The notes: generated by a model not told the origin, from the letters alone. A stretch of DNA of 54,968 nt from Muribaculaceae bacterium Isolate-013 (NCI) (GCA_004102785.1 SCEJ01000019.1:1-54968); one strand, 5' to 3'. Counted from the stretch's first letter, positions 1-9,290 are shown. Made by a program: numbers and translations.

Positions 1-130
1 GACTTTTGTCCTTAGCTTCCTTTCGATTCTCCTCACGGTAGACACCGTTGCCTCGGACTATGTGCTTCCCGCTATCGGGGCGCGCTCGGGACTTTCACCC
101 GTTAGATTATGCCCATGTCGGGCGAACCAC
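1..130 (-). mobile_element. Group II intron, 5' end (class C-like), cut by window edge
   Basis: Read on the minus strand from about 127-130 leftwards, the sequence starts GTTCGCCCG, then CATGGG, then GGGTGAAAGTCCCGA, then GCAACGGTGTC and GAAAGGAAGC. This order of short blocks matches the start of domain I of class IIC introns of the Oceanobacillus type as I know it. The exact first base is either 127 or 130. The intron-encoded reverse transcriptase would lie beyond base 1 and is not visible. The intron starts right after a perfect hairpin at 133-160, the site preference known for class C introns. It could be a decayed fragment; that cannot be told from 130 bases. Confidence 0.8.
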
Positions 131-132
131 AA

Positions 133-160
133 AGGGGACCCGGCCATGGCCGGGTCCCCT
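133..160. terminator. 28-bp perfect palindrome/hairpin at the intron insertion point
   Basis: The sequence AGGGGACCCGGCC followed by its exact reverse complement forms a 28-bp palindrome. Read on the minus strand it is followed by TTTG and then the intron, so it looks like an intrinsic terminator serving as the insertion target. Which gene it originally terminated is unclear, because a repeat element lies immediately upstream. Confidence 0.7.
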
Positions 161-167
161 CGTCCTT

Positions 168-487
168 AGAGGTTGTTTAAAATAAATGTGAACACCCGGT
201 GGCGTATCTTTTAGTTAAGGCGCAGTGAATGAAGAGGGAGCGTAGCGGGCTACGTGACCGATGAGTTCAATTGCATTGACAAAAGAGACGCCAAGGCGAG
301 GGTAACTATAAATAATTTCACAGTATGAAACAAAACATGATACAGAAATTACCATACAGTCCGAAAACTTCGGGCATCTTTCACTCTTCAGTTCAGTCAC
401 ATAGCCGGGCTTAGCTCCTTCGCTTCAGAGCGAAAGCTGCCTCGAACTTTTCGGCCGGGTATTCACATTTATTTTTAAACAACCTCT
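168..487. repeat. 320-bp inverted-repeat-bounded element (MITE-like)
   Basis: The left end, AGAGGTTGTTTAAAATAAAT and following bases (168-192), is repeated in inverse at 462-487 with one extra A. Just inside, both ends carry ACCCGG. Near 235-268 there is a GGAGCGTAGCGGGCTACGTG core, very similar to the core of the 185-bp repeats at 23159 and 27352. A degraded inverted version of that core lies near 385-420. No open frame inside looks real. The structure suggests a non-autonomous transposable element; the transposase that would move it is not evident in this window. No clear target duplication was seen. Confidence 0.7.
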
Positions 488-502
488 TATAAACTGTACT
501 GA

Positions 503-775
503 TCGGATTACAGGCCGGCCTTATCACGCAACCTGCATTTTAATTCCTACAAGAAAATCAACGACAGCTCGATGACCGGCGTGGCCACACCCGACGGCTG
601 GCAACAGGTTGTCGACTTCGTTGAGGCGCCACGCGGCTCATACAAGGAGATACGCGATGCACGCAGCCACTGCTCCCCCGTGCGCGGCAAAGAGCTGCTG
701 ATGCAGTATGTTGAAAACTCAAAAGCCGCCAACATGCTCATCCACAACGACTACATCAAAGCAATCATGTAAGCT
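503..775 (+). pseudogene. Truncated C-terminal coding fragment, unknown family
   Basis: The frame is open from 503 (after a stop at 500-502) to the stop at 773-775, about 90 codons. It contains GWQQVVDFVEAPRGSYKEIRDA and ends HNDYIKAIM. It has no convincing start: the first in-frame ATG is at 572, while protein-like sequence (NSYKKINDSS) continues upstream of it. The repeat element ending at 487 sits 15 bases before the frame opens, so the 5' part of a larger gene was probably lost to insertion or rearrangement. I do not recognise the family. A short intact gene starting at 572 is possible but less likely. Confidence 0.45.
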
Positions 776-807
776 CCCGCTTCTGGTTTTCTGAACCACA
801 CTCCCAC

Positions 808-850
808 AAAAAAGCTAACGGCCGCCTCTGCTGATGCAGGGGCGGCCGTT
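808..850 (-). terminator. Intrinsic terminator of the giant surface protein gene
   Basis: On the minus strand a 10-bp stem (AACGGCCGCC pairing at 817-826 with 841-850) is followed by AGC and six T residues (808-813). It lies 17 bases after the stop codon of the gene ending at 867. Confidence 0.85.
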
Positions 851-866
851 GATGTTGTTATCCGGA

Positions 867-3800
867 TTACTTCAGGATAAGGCGCAGGGAGCGCTGCGAG
901 CCGTCGGGGAGTGTGACCGAAAGCAGATGCACGCCCCGGGGCAGATCGCCCACACGAAGGAGGCGGCCCTGCGAGCCGTCGAACACCCTCAGAAGCTGGC
1001 CGCTGACGCTGAACAGACGGGCCTCGGCAAAGTCAGCCGACACCGATGCCACATCAACCGCCGGGTTGGGGGTCACAGCCACAGCGTCGCCGGCCGACAC
1101 CGCCCCGATTCCGGCAGCGAGGTCGAAGCTGATGGAAGCCTTTTTCGATCGTCCGCTGCCATATACGGCGGTAACCGACGCCGTGTGTTCGCCTGACGAA
1201 AGTCCGGCGAGGGGATAGGAGCACTCCTCGGTCTGGCCGAGCACGCGGCCGTCGAGTTCCACCTCATAAAGCACCTCCGGAGCACTCTCCAAGGCGCGCA
1301 TAGGCATTCCCGAACCCGATGAGATTTCAAAATCGTCAAGGAAAAGGATGAAGCCGTCCTCCGAAGTAGAGTTCACGGCCACATAACGGGCCTCGGCAGG
1401 CACATTGAGCGAGAACTTCAGCCATCCGTCATATTCGGGGTCGCACACCGGGCCCCAGGTGAAGTCGGCCGGGTCGGCAGTAGTTGTTGAATAACCCATG
1501 CGGAAAGTCTCGGCATAGCTGGCCGAGCGGCGGCGCGCATAGAGCGAGAATGTGAACGGGCTGAAATATGTCAGACGCGGAGAAATCACATAGTCATCCG
1601 AGCCCAGCGCGCCCCAGAACGACGCGAGCATCTTGCTTCCCGAGTGAGGCTCGGCCGAAGTGATGTCGGGCAGCATGGAGGGGGTGGTGGCCGACGGATT
1701 GAAGCAAATGAACGCATGGGGCTGCTTGCGGCCGGGGAAATCATATTCCTGCTCCCCTACCGTGATACAGCCGTCGGCATCCACATAATTCCATGCCACA
1801 TATCCGGACGGATGGCGCTCGAAGTCGCCGTACGACTCGAAATCATCCTTGACAAGGCCCGACTCGTTCCAGCGGAACACACCGCTTTCGTCAGTGCCTT
1901 CATCGGCCACAACCTGAAGGTTGGAGGGGTCGGCTATAATCTCGGCCAGACAGATTTCAGGCACATTATATACATCATCCTGCGTGAAGTCCATCTCGGC
2001 CGTGTATGTATGGAATCCGTAGAGCGACACCGTCAGGGTGTAACGACCCTTCCATATGCCGCCGAACGTCACCTGGCCACTCTCTCCCACAACAGCGGAT
2101 GACGAGGGGAGACCCTCTGACGACACCAGCGAAACCTCGGCGCCGGCAGCATTGCCCGACACTCCGGCTGTCGACACCGCAACATTCACATCCGTGACCA
2201 TGCGGTAAAGCATGCCTAGAGAATAGGCCGGGGTCGACAACGACCCGTCAGGCATCACAGCAGCCACCTTGTAGCGGTAGACACCGGCAGGTGCCTGCGC
2301 TATGGAAGCATCGGAAAACTCTCCTGCGGTGAGATCGTTGTCGCTGACAAGCACCTCGTCGGAAGCCACGCCGCCATTGAACGACTGGCGCCACAGGCGA
2401 TACTTACGCCAGTCGGGCTGCGAGGCAGGCTGCTGCGGAAGAGCATCGCCCTGAGCCATATTGAAGGGATAGGGGCGACCTATGGCACGCAGCATCAGGT
2501 TGGCATCCAGTCCGGCGTCATCCATCGAATAGAACAAGGCAACGTTATAATCGGAAGTGAAATAATAAGTGCCGCGGAGATATGGCGCCGCCGGCGAACG
2601 GTCGTCTGTTGCCAGACTCAGATAGCCTGGATAGTTGAGGGTCACCAGGCATCCGCGGGGAGCCTCTATCGGCTCGGAAAGCGTGTAGGTGACGAATTCG
2701 CCGTCAACATTCCTTACCGAGCGCTCGGCATGGAGGAGTTCCGGAGTGGGGTTGCCGTACTCGTCGAGATCATAAATGTATATGTTGACAACATTATGAT
2801 AACCACCCTGCGAGGTTGTCATCCACTGTATTTTATCAAGAATCATAGGCTGGCGGAATGCAGTGCCGATAGCATAGGTACCCAACTCGGTATCGCTGAA
2901 ACCGATCTGCGAAGCGGCCACACCGCTGTCGTACTGAAGCGTAGCCTCGGTGGCAGGTGCGTCCCAGCTAACTACGGCCACACCATTGCCGGCCTCAGCC
3001 GTCACATTCAGCGGAGCGTAATCGCTGTAAACCATAGTCAGCGGCTCAAGAGCCATATCGGAGCCGAACGGCACGGATACCCTTGCCTCATTGAACCAGT
3101 CCTTGGCCACCCTGACCGTAAGATTCTCACATTCAATCACGTCATTAATCTCAAAACAACCCCGGCTGTCGGTCACAGCAGTGAGGGTGCCATAACCTTC
3201 AACAGTCACCGCAGCTCCGGCCACAGGCTGGCCGTCGGCCGACACGGCCGAACCCGACAGCGTGTGTACGGGCAGTGAGTTCATTCGTACATCGAGTGTT
3301 ACATCCGAACCGGCAACAACCGCTGTTTCCGTCACATCCGGGCGCCCGAAGCATGAGAACACCACCTGATACGACCCGTCAGCGAGGAATTCAAGCTCAT
3401 AGCGTCCGTCGGCATCGGTGTACTCCACATCGCCGTTACCCGGCACAGCAACCTTGACTCCGGCAAGCGGTGCGCCCGACATATCGGTGACAACACCTTT
3501 CACAGATTTTCCGGATGTGCGCACATTCATGGCAATCACGGAGTTTCCGGTGCACGATTCGCCGGAAGTCTGCGCGAAGTTGAATGCAAGATTATCGGAT
3601 GCCACCGAATAGCAACTGTTGCCCTCGGCCGGCGATGTGTAATAGGCGAAATTAACCGAACTTACATACTGGGGCACCGAGCTGAGTGTAAGCACCGCAA
3701 GATTGCCGCCGGTGTAAAGGAATGTCTCGTCGAGCTCAACCTCAAGAGTGCGGGGCTTTGCGTCCATCTCCACCTTCACGGTACCGTCGTAAACGAGAGT

Positions 3801-6269
3801 CATCTCATTCTCAGTCAGGAAGCCGTCAGAGGCCAGAATGCGGGCGGTATTGGCCATATAGACCTTCACAGCCATCTCAGGCACCTCGAAGCTCTGCGAC
3901 GACGACTGCCATGCCAGGCGCGATATGCGCCCGCGGGCAACTCCTATCTCCGATGCCTGATAGATGTTGAGCGAAGCCGATTTCTTGTGATATGCATTGA
4001 ACGGATGAGTGCTGCCGTAACCCTCGGCCAGGTCTGTCTCCACAAAATCATCGCTGCCGGCAGGCTGCACAGCAATCTGAAATGCGGGAGCCTTGTTGTC
4101 GGCAGGCACGCCGTCGCCCTCGGCCACAACCCTGGCAGCCACTGCCGTACCGGTGTAAGAGGCAGGCACAGTCCATCGCACCCCGGCTCTTACAGTAGCT
4201 CCGGGCTCGAGTGTGCCGGGCATCGCTGTCGAAGCGAGCACACCGTCATTGGCGTCAAGAAGGTCAACCGTATATCCGGCCACAGGCGCCGTGCCGCGGT
4301 TCACCACCGACACATTATAGGTGTAGGTGTTGCCTGCCACCGGACGCGAGGGCCCGCTTACCGCCACCGCGGCAAGGTTGACATCGAGAACCTCTTCGAG
4401 TTTGAAGGTCGACACCATGAGCTGCGAGCGGGCTCCGGGCGATTTCACATGGAGCGCCATGTTGAGCGCACCCCCTTCAGCGGCCACGAATGTGAATTCT
4501 TTTTCGTCAATCGGGTAATACTTCTGAGGAATTACGGCATCACACACCACCTGGGCCACATCGGCAATATCGCCGTTGCGCAGCAGCATGAACTCAAGAT
4601 TATGCTCGCCGTAGCTGATGGTGGAATAAGTGACCTTATATGAGCTTCCGGCCTTGATGTTGGCACAGTGCAGCACCGCATAGTCATCGGCCTGGTTTGA
4701 GCCGGCTCCGTCGTAGCGTATGCAGTCGATGCGGTTGCCGGTGTTGCGTTCGCGGATCCATGTCTTGCCGTCGCCGTTGGCATCATATAGCGTCCAGTCG
4801 CCGAACTCGGCTTCTGTAAAGTCGCAACTGTAAGGGAGCTCTATGGCCGGGCCGAGAGTTAGCGGGTCAGAAACCACCGCCGGACCGAAGCCGGTGGTGT
4901 TTGACGCCGCAACCTCATATGTGTATGTGCCCATCGGAGTAACATCAGTGTCATCGGCAGAGAGACCGGTTATTTCAGATGCCACAACCTTGCCGTCGGG
5001 CATACGGCGCACGGTGTAGCGCACGGGGGTGGCCACATAGCCTCCGTTCAGCCCTCCTGCCGGAGCCTCCCAGGTGATATGGGCGGCATCCGACAGCGGA
5101 CGGCTTACGGCCAGGTTGCGCACCTGGGCGGGAACATCCTGCCCCACAAACACGGTGGTCTGCGACGGAGCGCCCTGCCCCACGGCGTTACATGCCATTA
5201 TCTTATATTTGTGCGAGACTCCCTTGCCGGCCGGCAGCTCATCCACATAGCTTGCCGGCTGCCCGGGGAGCATCCCTGTCAGATCCTTGATTTTGACATC
5301 GTCGCGGTATATCTCCACACGGGTGATAGCCGTCAGCGGGCCGCCGCCAAAAAGGGTGGCGGGGTTTGTCCATGCAAGGGTGGCGGTATTGGCGCCGTTC
5401 GCCCCCGGGGTGACGGTGAAGCCCGACACATGCGCCGGAGCATCTTTGGCAGCGGCGCTGTAAGGTATGTAAAGGCCGGAAATCTGAGTGTTGTTGCCGG
5501 TTGATTTCAGCGAGTACGACTGCCCGGATTCAATGTCGATGGTACGCAGATCCGACACATCCATCTCCATATATTCACCGCTGTAAACATACATGCAAGC
5601 CCAGTAGAGCGTGCCGGTGGAATGGTCGAATGCCATGGAGTTGAATCCGGTGGGCATCACCCCGGTATACCCGATTTCAGTCACTTCGGCTGTCTCCGGG
5701 TCGATGGAGCAGAAGCGGCCGAACGAGTCCACGGCATACAGGTCGCCGTCGTAGGTGCACGCAAGAGTCGAGATGCGGCGCCCCAGGTCGGTGCCGATCT
5801 TAGTAGCCACACCGGTAGTGAGGTCAATGGTATAGAGAGCGTGAAACGACGATGTGTCAAGCAGCCCGAGACGCGCCACGGCGTACATCTTCTTGCGGCT
5901 GTTGTCGTAGGTCATGTCGTTGATGAAGCGGTTGATACCCGTGATGGGAGCCACGGTTGTGATCTGCCCCGACTCGATGTCGAATATCATAAGGTTATCG
6001 GGAATCTCACCGCCGCCGGGGGCGTTTTTTGACCCGGCTACATAATACCTGCCCTCGGCCCAGTCGGCAGCCGAAGTATAGTCGGAATAGACTATCACAT
6101 CTGAAAACTCTGTGGTTTCCGAATCAAGGTCAAACGACACCAGGTGGTTCAGCAGCCTGGTATTGTCATCATGCCCCGCAAGAAAGCCATAGGCCGGATG
6201 CATCTGCGCGCGCAACGTCGGAGCAATGCAAGCCAAGGCCAACAACAAGGAGAATAATAGTTTTCGCAT
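867..6269 (-). CDS. Giant secreted multidomain surface protein with type IX secretion tail
   Basis: A protein of 1800 residues with a clear signal peptide (MRKLLFSLLLALACIAP, cut near RAQ). Residues ~25-265 look like a repeat-rich propeller-type domain. Two fibronectin III-like domains follow (~283-480), then a choice-of-anchor/MAM-like beta-sandwich (~485-640), a CARDB-like domain (~640-750) and two carboxypeptidase-regulatory-like folds (VKGVVTDMSGAPLAGVKV and HTLSGSAVSADGQPVAGA). Next come another FnIII-type region, a second choice-of-anchor domain starting at DDFESYGDF, and a C-terminal sorting domain (VTPNPAVD, then LPRGVHLLSV) ending RLILK. By family knowledge such proteins are exported by the type IX system and held on the cell surface. 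The ligand or substrate is unknown and no catalytic motif is visible. A strong promoter lies at 6342-6372, giving a leader of roughly 65 bases. Confidence 0.85.
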   Translation of the reverse strand: MRKLLFSLLLALACIAPTLRAQMHPAYGFLAGHDDNTRLLNHLVSFDLDSETTEFSDVIVYSDYTSAADWAEGRYYVAGSKNAPGGGEIPDNLMIFDIESGQITTVAPITGINRFINDMTYDNSRKKMYAVARLGLLDTSSFHALYTIDLTTGVATKIGTDLGRRISTLACTYDGDLYAVDSFGRFCSIDPETAEVTEIGYTGVMPTGFNSMAFDHSTGTLYWACMYVYSGEYMEMDVSDLRTIDIESGQSYSLKSTGNNTQISGLYIPYSAAAKDAPAHVSGFTVTPGANGANTATLAWTNPATLFGGGPLTAITRVEIYRDDVKIKDLTGMLPGQPASYVDELPAGKGVSHKYKIMACNAVGQGAPSQTTVFVGQDVPAQVRNLAVSRPLSDAAHITWEAPAGGLNGGYVATPVRYTVRRMPDGKVVASEITGLSADDTDVTPMGTYTYEVAASNTTGFGPAVVSDPLTLGPAIELPYSCDFTEAEFGDWTLYDANGDGKTWIRERNTGNRIDCIRYDGAGSNQADDYAVLHCANIKAGSSYKVTYSTISYGEHNLEFMLLRNGDIADVAQVVCDAVIPQKYYPIDEKEFTFVAAEGGALNMALHVKSPGARSQLMVSTFKLEEVLDVNLAAVAVSGPSRPVAGNTYTYNVSVVNRGTAPVAGYTVDLLDANDGVLASTAMPGTLEPGATVRAGVRWTVPASYTGTAVAARVVAEGDGVPADNKAPAFQIAVQPAGSDDFVETDLAEGYGSTHPFNAYHKKSASLNIYQASEIGVARGRISRLAWQSSSQSFEVPEMAVKVYMANTARILASDGFLTENEMTLVYDGTVKVEMDAKPRTLEVELDETFLYTGGNLAVLTLSSVPQYVSSVNFAYYTSPAEGNSCYSVASDNLAFNFAQTSGESCTGNSVIAMNVRTSGKSVKGVVTDMSGAPLAGVKVAVPGNGDVEYTDADGRYELEFLADGSYQVVFSCFGRPDVTETAVVAGSDVTLDVRMNSLPVHTLSGSAVSADGQPVAGAAVTVEGYGTLTAVTDSRGCFEINDVIECENLTVRVAKDWFNEARVSVPFGSDMALEPLTMVYSDYAPLNVTAEAGNGVAVVSWDAPATEATLQYDSGVAASQIGFSDTELGTYAIGTAFRQPMILDKIQWMTTSQGGYHNVVNIYIYDLDEYGNPTPELLHAERSVRNVDGEFVTYTLSEPIEAPRGCLVTLNYPGYLSLATDDRSPAAPYLRGTYYFTSDYNVALFYSMDDAGLDANLMLRAIGRPYPFNMAQGDALPQQPASQPDWRKYRLWRQSFNGGVASDEVLVSDNDLTAGEFSDASIAQAPAGVYRYKVAAVMPDGSLSTPAYSLGMLYRMVTDVNVAVSTAGVSGNAAGAEVSLVSSEGLPSSSAVVGESGQVTFGGIWKGRYTLTVSLYGFHTYTAEMDFTQDDVYNVPEICLAEIIADPSNLQVVADEGTDESGVFRWNESGLVKDDFESYGDFERHPSGYVAWNYVDADGCITVGEQEYDFPGRKQPHAFICFNPSATTPSMLPDITSAEPHSGSKMLASFWGALGSDDYVISPRLTYFSPFTFSLYARRRSASYAETFRMGYSTTTADPADFTWGPVCDPEYDGWLKFSLNVPAEARYVAVNSTSEDGFILFLDDFEISSGSGMPMRALESAPEVLYEVELDGRVLGQTEECSYPLAGLSSGEHTASVTAVYGSGRSKKASISFDLAAGIGAVSAGDAVAVTPNPAVDVASVSADFAEARLFSVSGQLLRVFDGSQGRLLRVGDLPRGVHLLSVTLPDGSQRSLRLILK

Positions 6270-6341
6270 CTATCTATGATAAAAATATGATTGTAAATCA
6301 AGCATAATGTCAGCTTTAAGGCGCTATACATAACTATTCGG

Positions 6342-6372
6342 CAAAGTTAACGCGAAAAACTCACATCTCCAA
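6342..6372 (-). promoter_or_regulatory. Bacteroidetes-type promoter of the giant protein gene
   Basis: On the minus strand, TTG (6370-6372), a 20-base spacer and TAACTTTG (6342-6349) match the Bacteroidetes sigma-A consensus TTG-N19/20-TAnnTTTG. Confidence 0.75.
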
Positions 6373-6505
6373 ATTTTTAAAAGCGATAATTGCATAGTTA
6401 TGCATCATGCATCAAAGCTGCATCTTCCACCGTTATTTTCATTATATTTTCCATATGATGTCACATAACAGCATCAACGCGCGTCTCTATTTCAGAATAC
6501 GGTAG

Positions 6506-6513
6506 TAAATTTG
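6506..6513 (+). promoter_or_regulatory. Candidate -7 box of ECF sigma operon
   Basis: TAAATTTG at 6506-6513 matches the -7 element, but no TTG lies at the usual distance upstream, so only half the promoter is supported. It ends 21 bases before the start codon at 6535. Confidence 0.45.
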
Positions 6514-6534
6514 CAGCCGCATACATCACGAATC

Positions 6535-7023
6535 ATGAATCAGTCCACCTTCAAAGAACTATATCTGTCGCAATGGCCGCAGCTCTACGGCCTGGCGTCG
6601 AGGATACTGGCCAACGAGGCCGATGCCGCCGACGCCGTGCAGGATGTATTCCAGAGACTGCTTGAAGAGTCCGACAGCCTCGACAAGGTGGAATCGCCCA
6701 AGGCATATGCCTCCACACTCACGCGCCGCAGATGCATCGACATGCTCCGCCGCCGCGCCGTGCGCGCCGCCATGCCTCTCGACCAGGCGTCTCACCTGGC
6801 ACAGACAGGCGCCGAAGCCGAACAGCAGTCGTCGGCCGAATATATCCGCGCCTGCATCGACATCCTCCCCCCAGGGCAGGCCACAGTGATGAAACTCAGA
6901 GTCTACAACGGGCTCGACAACAAGGAAATCGCAAGCCATACAGGCTTCTCCGACGAGACTGTGCGCCAGCAACTGAGCCGCGCACGGCGAAAACTAAAAG
7001 AACTTTTAAACCGACCGAAATGA
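6535..7023 (+). CDS. ECF-family RNA polymerase sigma factor
   Basis: A 162-residue sigma-70 family protein. Region 2 is at the N-terminus (ASRILANEADAADAVQDVFQRL, the helix that binds core polymerase and the -10 region). The C-terminal region 4 helix-turn-helix reads LRVYNGLDNKEIASHTGFSDETVRQQLSRAR. The ATG at 6535 is chosen because earlier in-frame codons fall inside the presumed promoter. The stop overlaps the next start as ATGA, so translation of sigma and its membrane partner is probably coupled. By family behaviour it would be held inactive by the downstream membrane protein until an envelope signal arrives; the signal is unknown. Confidence 0.92.
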   Translation: MNQSTFKELYLSQWPQLYGLASRILANEADAADAVQDVFQRLLEESDSLDKVESPKAYASTLTRRRCIDMLRRRAVRAAMPLDQASHLAQTGAEAEQQSSAEYIRACIDILPPGQATVMKLRVYNGLDNKEIASHTGFSDETVRQQLSRARRKLKELLNRPK

Positions 7024-7739
7024 ACGATTCTCTCCACATACAGCAACGCCTCCGAACTCTGCTTGAACGGTTCTACGACGGCAGTACCTCGCCCGAAGAG
7101 GAGCGCGAAATCAACCGGCTTCTCTCATCCGCAGAGTGCCAGACCGAGGAGTTCGCCGCCGACAGCAGGCTGTTCGCAGCACTGACAGCGCCGACGGCCG
7201 ACACCCCGCCGCCTCCGGCCCTCGGTGAGAAACTGGAAAAAATGGCCGCCGGGCATTTCCGCCCGCACCGCCTCACACCGCCGGTATGGCTTCGATGGGG
7301 TGCGGCCGCCGCCATACTTCTGGGGGTGGCTCTCACACTCCCTCTGCGACACACCGACTCCCCGGCCGACACGGCCCAGGCTCCGCTTACCGCACAGGCA
7401 CTCCCCCCGGCCGTCACCATAAAGGCCGAGACACAGCCGGTCGAAGATACTGCCGTAGCCCCTCCCGCTCCAGAGCCGCGCCGCCAGCGCCACCGCCCGG
7501 CTGTCACTGCGGCTACGCCTGCCCCCGCAACCGATGACGCCGCTGCCGATGACACTGACACTTATCTCTCTCCGGAGCAGGCGGCAAGAATATCGGAGGC
7601 CGCCCTTATGACCATGGCGCGCACTCTGGCCTCGGCCGACGGTGTATGCCGCCAGACCGATGAGCGCATCGGCTCGACCATCAGCTCCACTCTCGGCCTG
7701 CTGCCTGCCGCAATCAATTCACCGACAAACAACATCTGA
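7020..7739 (+). CDS. Putative anti-sigma factor, single-pass membrane protein
   Basis: A 239-residue protein starting at the ATG that overlaps the sigma stop codon. The N-terminal ~85 residues are soluble and charged (LERFYDGSTSPEEEREINRLL, a typical opening for Bacteroidetes anti-sigma proteins). One membrane helix spans ~88-109 (VWLRWGAAAAILLGVALTL). A long Pro/Ala/Thr-rich segment follows, with a short C-terminal part (LSPEQAARISEAALMTMARTL) in the periplasm. The role is inferred from position and topology; I see no FecR domain. The start is fixed by the overlap, since nothing upstream in this frame looks coding. Confidence 0.75.
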   Translation: MNDSLHIQQRLRTLLERFYDGSTSPEEEREINRLLSSAECQTEEFAADSRLFAALTAPTADTPPPPALGEKLEKMAAGHFRPHRLTPPVWLRWGAAAAILLGVALTLPLRHTDSPADTAQAPLTAQALPPAVTIKAETQPVEDTAVAPPAPEPRRQRHRPAVTAATPAPATDDAAADDTDTYLSPEQAARISEAALMTMARTLASADGVCRQTDERIGSTISSTLGLLPAAINSPTNNI

Positions 7740-7764
7740 AACAAAAATAAAGCGACAACTAATT

Positions 7765-8232
7765 ATGAAACGGTTATTATTCTTATTTGCAATTATCTGC
7801 ACGATGCTCACCTCTTGCCGTGCGCAGAATCCGTTCCAGGCAATAGCCGACATGGACGATGTGCAGACCGTCTACGTAGGCAAAGCGGTTATGAAATTAG
7901 CCAAAGGAATCGACCTCGGCGACCAGGCACTCAACAAAATGACCGGAAACCTCGATTCGGTGCTCGTGATGAACATATCCAACAAAAAAGCCGGCCAGAA
8001 GGCCCGCGAGATGGTTAAGGAATATGTGGAGCAAAACGGACTGGAACAGCTACTTGCTGCCACCGAAGAGGATGAGTCGACTACCATTTTCGGACGCGCC
8101 TCCGACGACGGCGAGAATATCAGCGACATGCTCCTCTACACCACCGAACCCGGCGAGAGCAACCTCATCCTCATAAAAGGGAAAATATCAATGGAGCAGA
8201 TCGGCCAGCTCGCCGGCAAATCCAGCGACTGA
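7765..8232 (+). CDS. DUF4252 domain lipoprotein
   Basis: A 155-residue exported protein whose signal sequence ends in a lipobox-like LTSC (MKRLLFLFAIICTMLTSC), so it is probably a lipoprotein. The rest (DDVQTVYVGKAVMKLAKG, then LILIKGKISMEQIGQLAG) fits the DUF4252 family, of unknown function, which is commonly found beside ECF sigma/anti-sigma pairs in Bacteroidetes. It starts 25 bases after the anti-sigma gene and is probably in the same transcript. It faces the S41 peptidase gene tail to tail across 34 bases in which I see no strong terminator. Confidence 0.8.
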   Translation: MKRLLFLFAIICTMLTSCRAQNPFQAIADMDDVQTVYVGKAVMKLAKGIDLGDQALNKMTGNLDSVLVMNISNKKAGQKAREMVKEYVEQNGLEQLLAATEEDESTTIFGRASDDGENISDMLLYTTEPGESNLILIKGKISMEQIGQLAGKSSD

Positions 8233-8266
8233 GCGACAGGCTGACTGCCCAAGACTTCGGCACGGT

Positions 8267-9289
8267 TCAAGGCTGCGGATTGCCGCCAAGAAGCCCCACA
8301 GCGAAATCTATCATGGTGTCGCGGCCGGCAAGGGCTGCCTCCGGGTCAAGATCCACGGCACACCCCTCGGTGGGCTCCACACCGAATTCGGTGAGACGTC
8401 CGTCGGCGTCATAAAGCGGAGAGGCAGAGAAGCGCACCCCCCACCCGCAGGTGAGTTCGGAATTGAACGGCATGCCTGAGCCGCCGCCGGTAGTAGCCCC
8501 GGCCACAGTGACACCGGGAAGCGATTTCATTACCGACACAAAGATGTTGCCTGCCGAGAAGGTGCCCCGGTTGCACAGCACCACCACGGGCTTGTCCCAC
8601 ATTACCCGCCCCTCGGGCGCGGGATTGAAATATACCGGATAAGGGTCGGAGAATGCATCGTGCTCCGGCCCTGTCTTATGGCAGATGGAATAGGCCAGAG
8701 TCCGGTCGGTGATGAAACGCCTCGCTATGGTCTCCACGTAGGTCATGGAGCCGCCCGAATTGGAGCGCACATCGATTATGAGGCCGTCGCAAGGGGCCAG
8801 ATAGCTCAGCGCGGCATCGAGGTTCCCCTCCCCCACCGGCGATGAGAATGACGAGTAACGGATATATCCGATATTGCTCGTGAGCACGGCATAGTCAATG
8901 CCGGCCGACGAGATGTAGTTGAAGTTGAGATAATTCTCCTGAACAAGGCGCCAGTCGAAATTCTCAGGATAGTCGGCCCACCACCGGCGGTAGTAGGAGG
9001 TGCAGAACGAGGCCGATAGATTTGTGTGGCCGTCGCGCAGCTCGTCGAGCATCCTCGCCATCACATCGAAAAGCTCGCGCGAGGTCATGCGGTCGGCCAC
9101 CATCGGCGCATAACGCGAATGCACCTCCTCCCAGTCGACCCCCTTCTCGCGGAAGAAGCAATAATGCTCGTCGAGGATTGTCCACAACTGCTCGAAAGTC
9201 TGGCGGGGCGTGGCGTCGTACTCCTTCACCTCATGGCATGAAGCGAGCACAACGGCAAATAACAGGGGGAGAAAACGTAGCAGTCTCAT
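8267..9289 (-). CDS. S41 family peptidase, lipoprotein
   Basis: A 340-residue protein with a lipoprotein signal (LASC, Cys18). Residues ~28-130 resemble the helical N-terminal part of C-terminal processing peptidases. The catalytic core contains IGYIRYSSF, then DGLIIDVRSNSGGSMT, then NRGTFSAGN, in which Ser245 is the expected nucleophile. There is no obvious PDZ domain between the N-terminal region and the core, as in many short Bacteroidales S41 lipoproteins. It is the last gene of the parC operon and starts 1 base after the preceding gene. The substrate is unknown. Confidence 0.88.
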   Translation of the reverse strand: MRLLRFLPLLFAVVLASCHEVKEYDATPRQTFEQLWTILDEHYCFFREKGVDWEEVHSRYAPMVADRMTSRELFDVMARMLDELRDGHTNLSASFCTSYYRRWWADYPENFDWRLVQENYLNFNYISSAGIDYAVLTSNIGYIRYSSFSSPVGEGNLDAALSYLAPCDGLIIDVRSNSGGSMTYVETIARRFITDRTLAYSICHKTGPEHDAFSDPYPVYFNPAPEGRVMWDKPVVVLCNRGTFSAGNIFVSVMKSLPGVTVAGATTGGGSGMPFNSELTCGWGVRFSASPLYDADGRLTEFGVEPTEGCAVDLDPEAALAGRDTMIDFAVGLLGGNPQP

Positions 9290-9290
9290 T

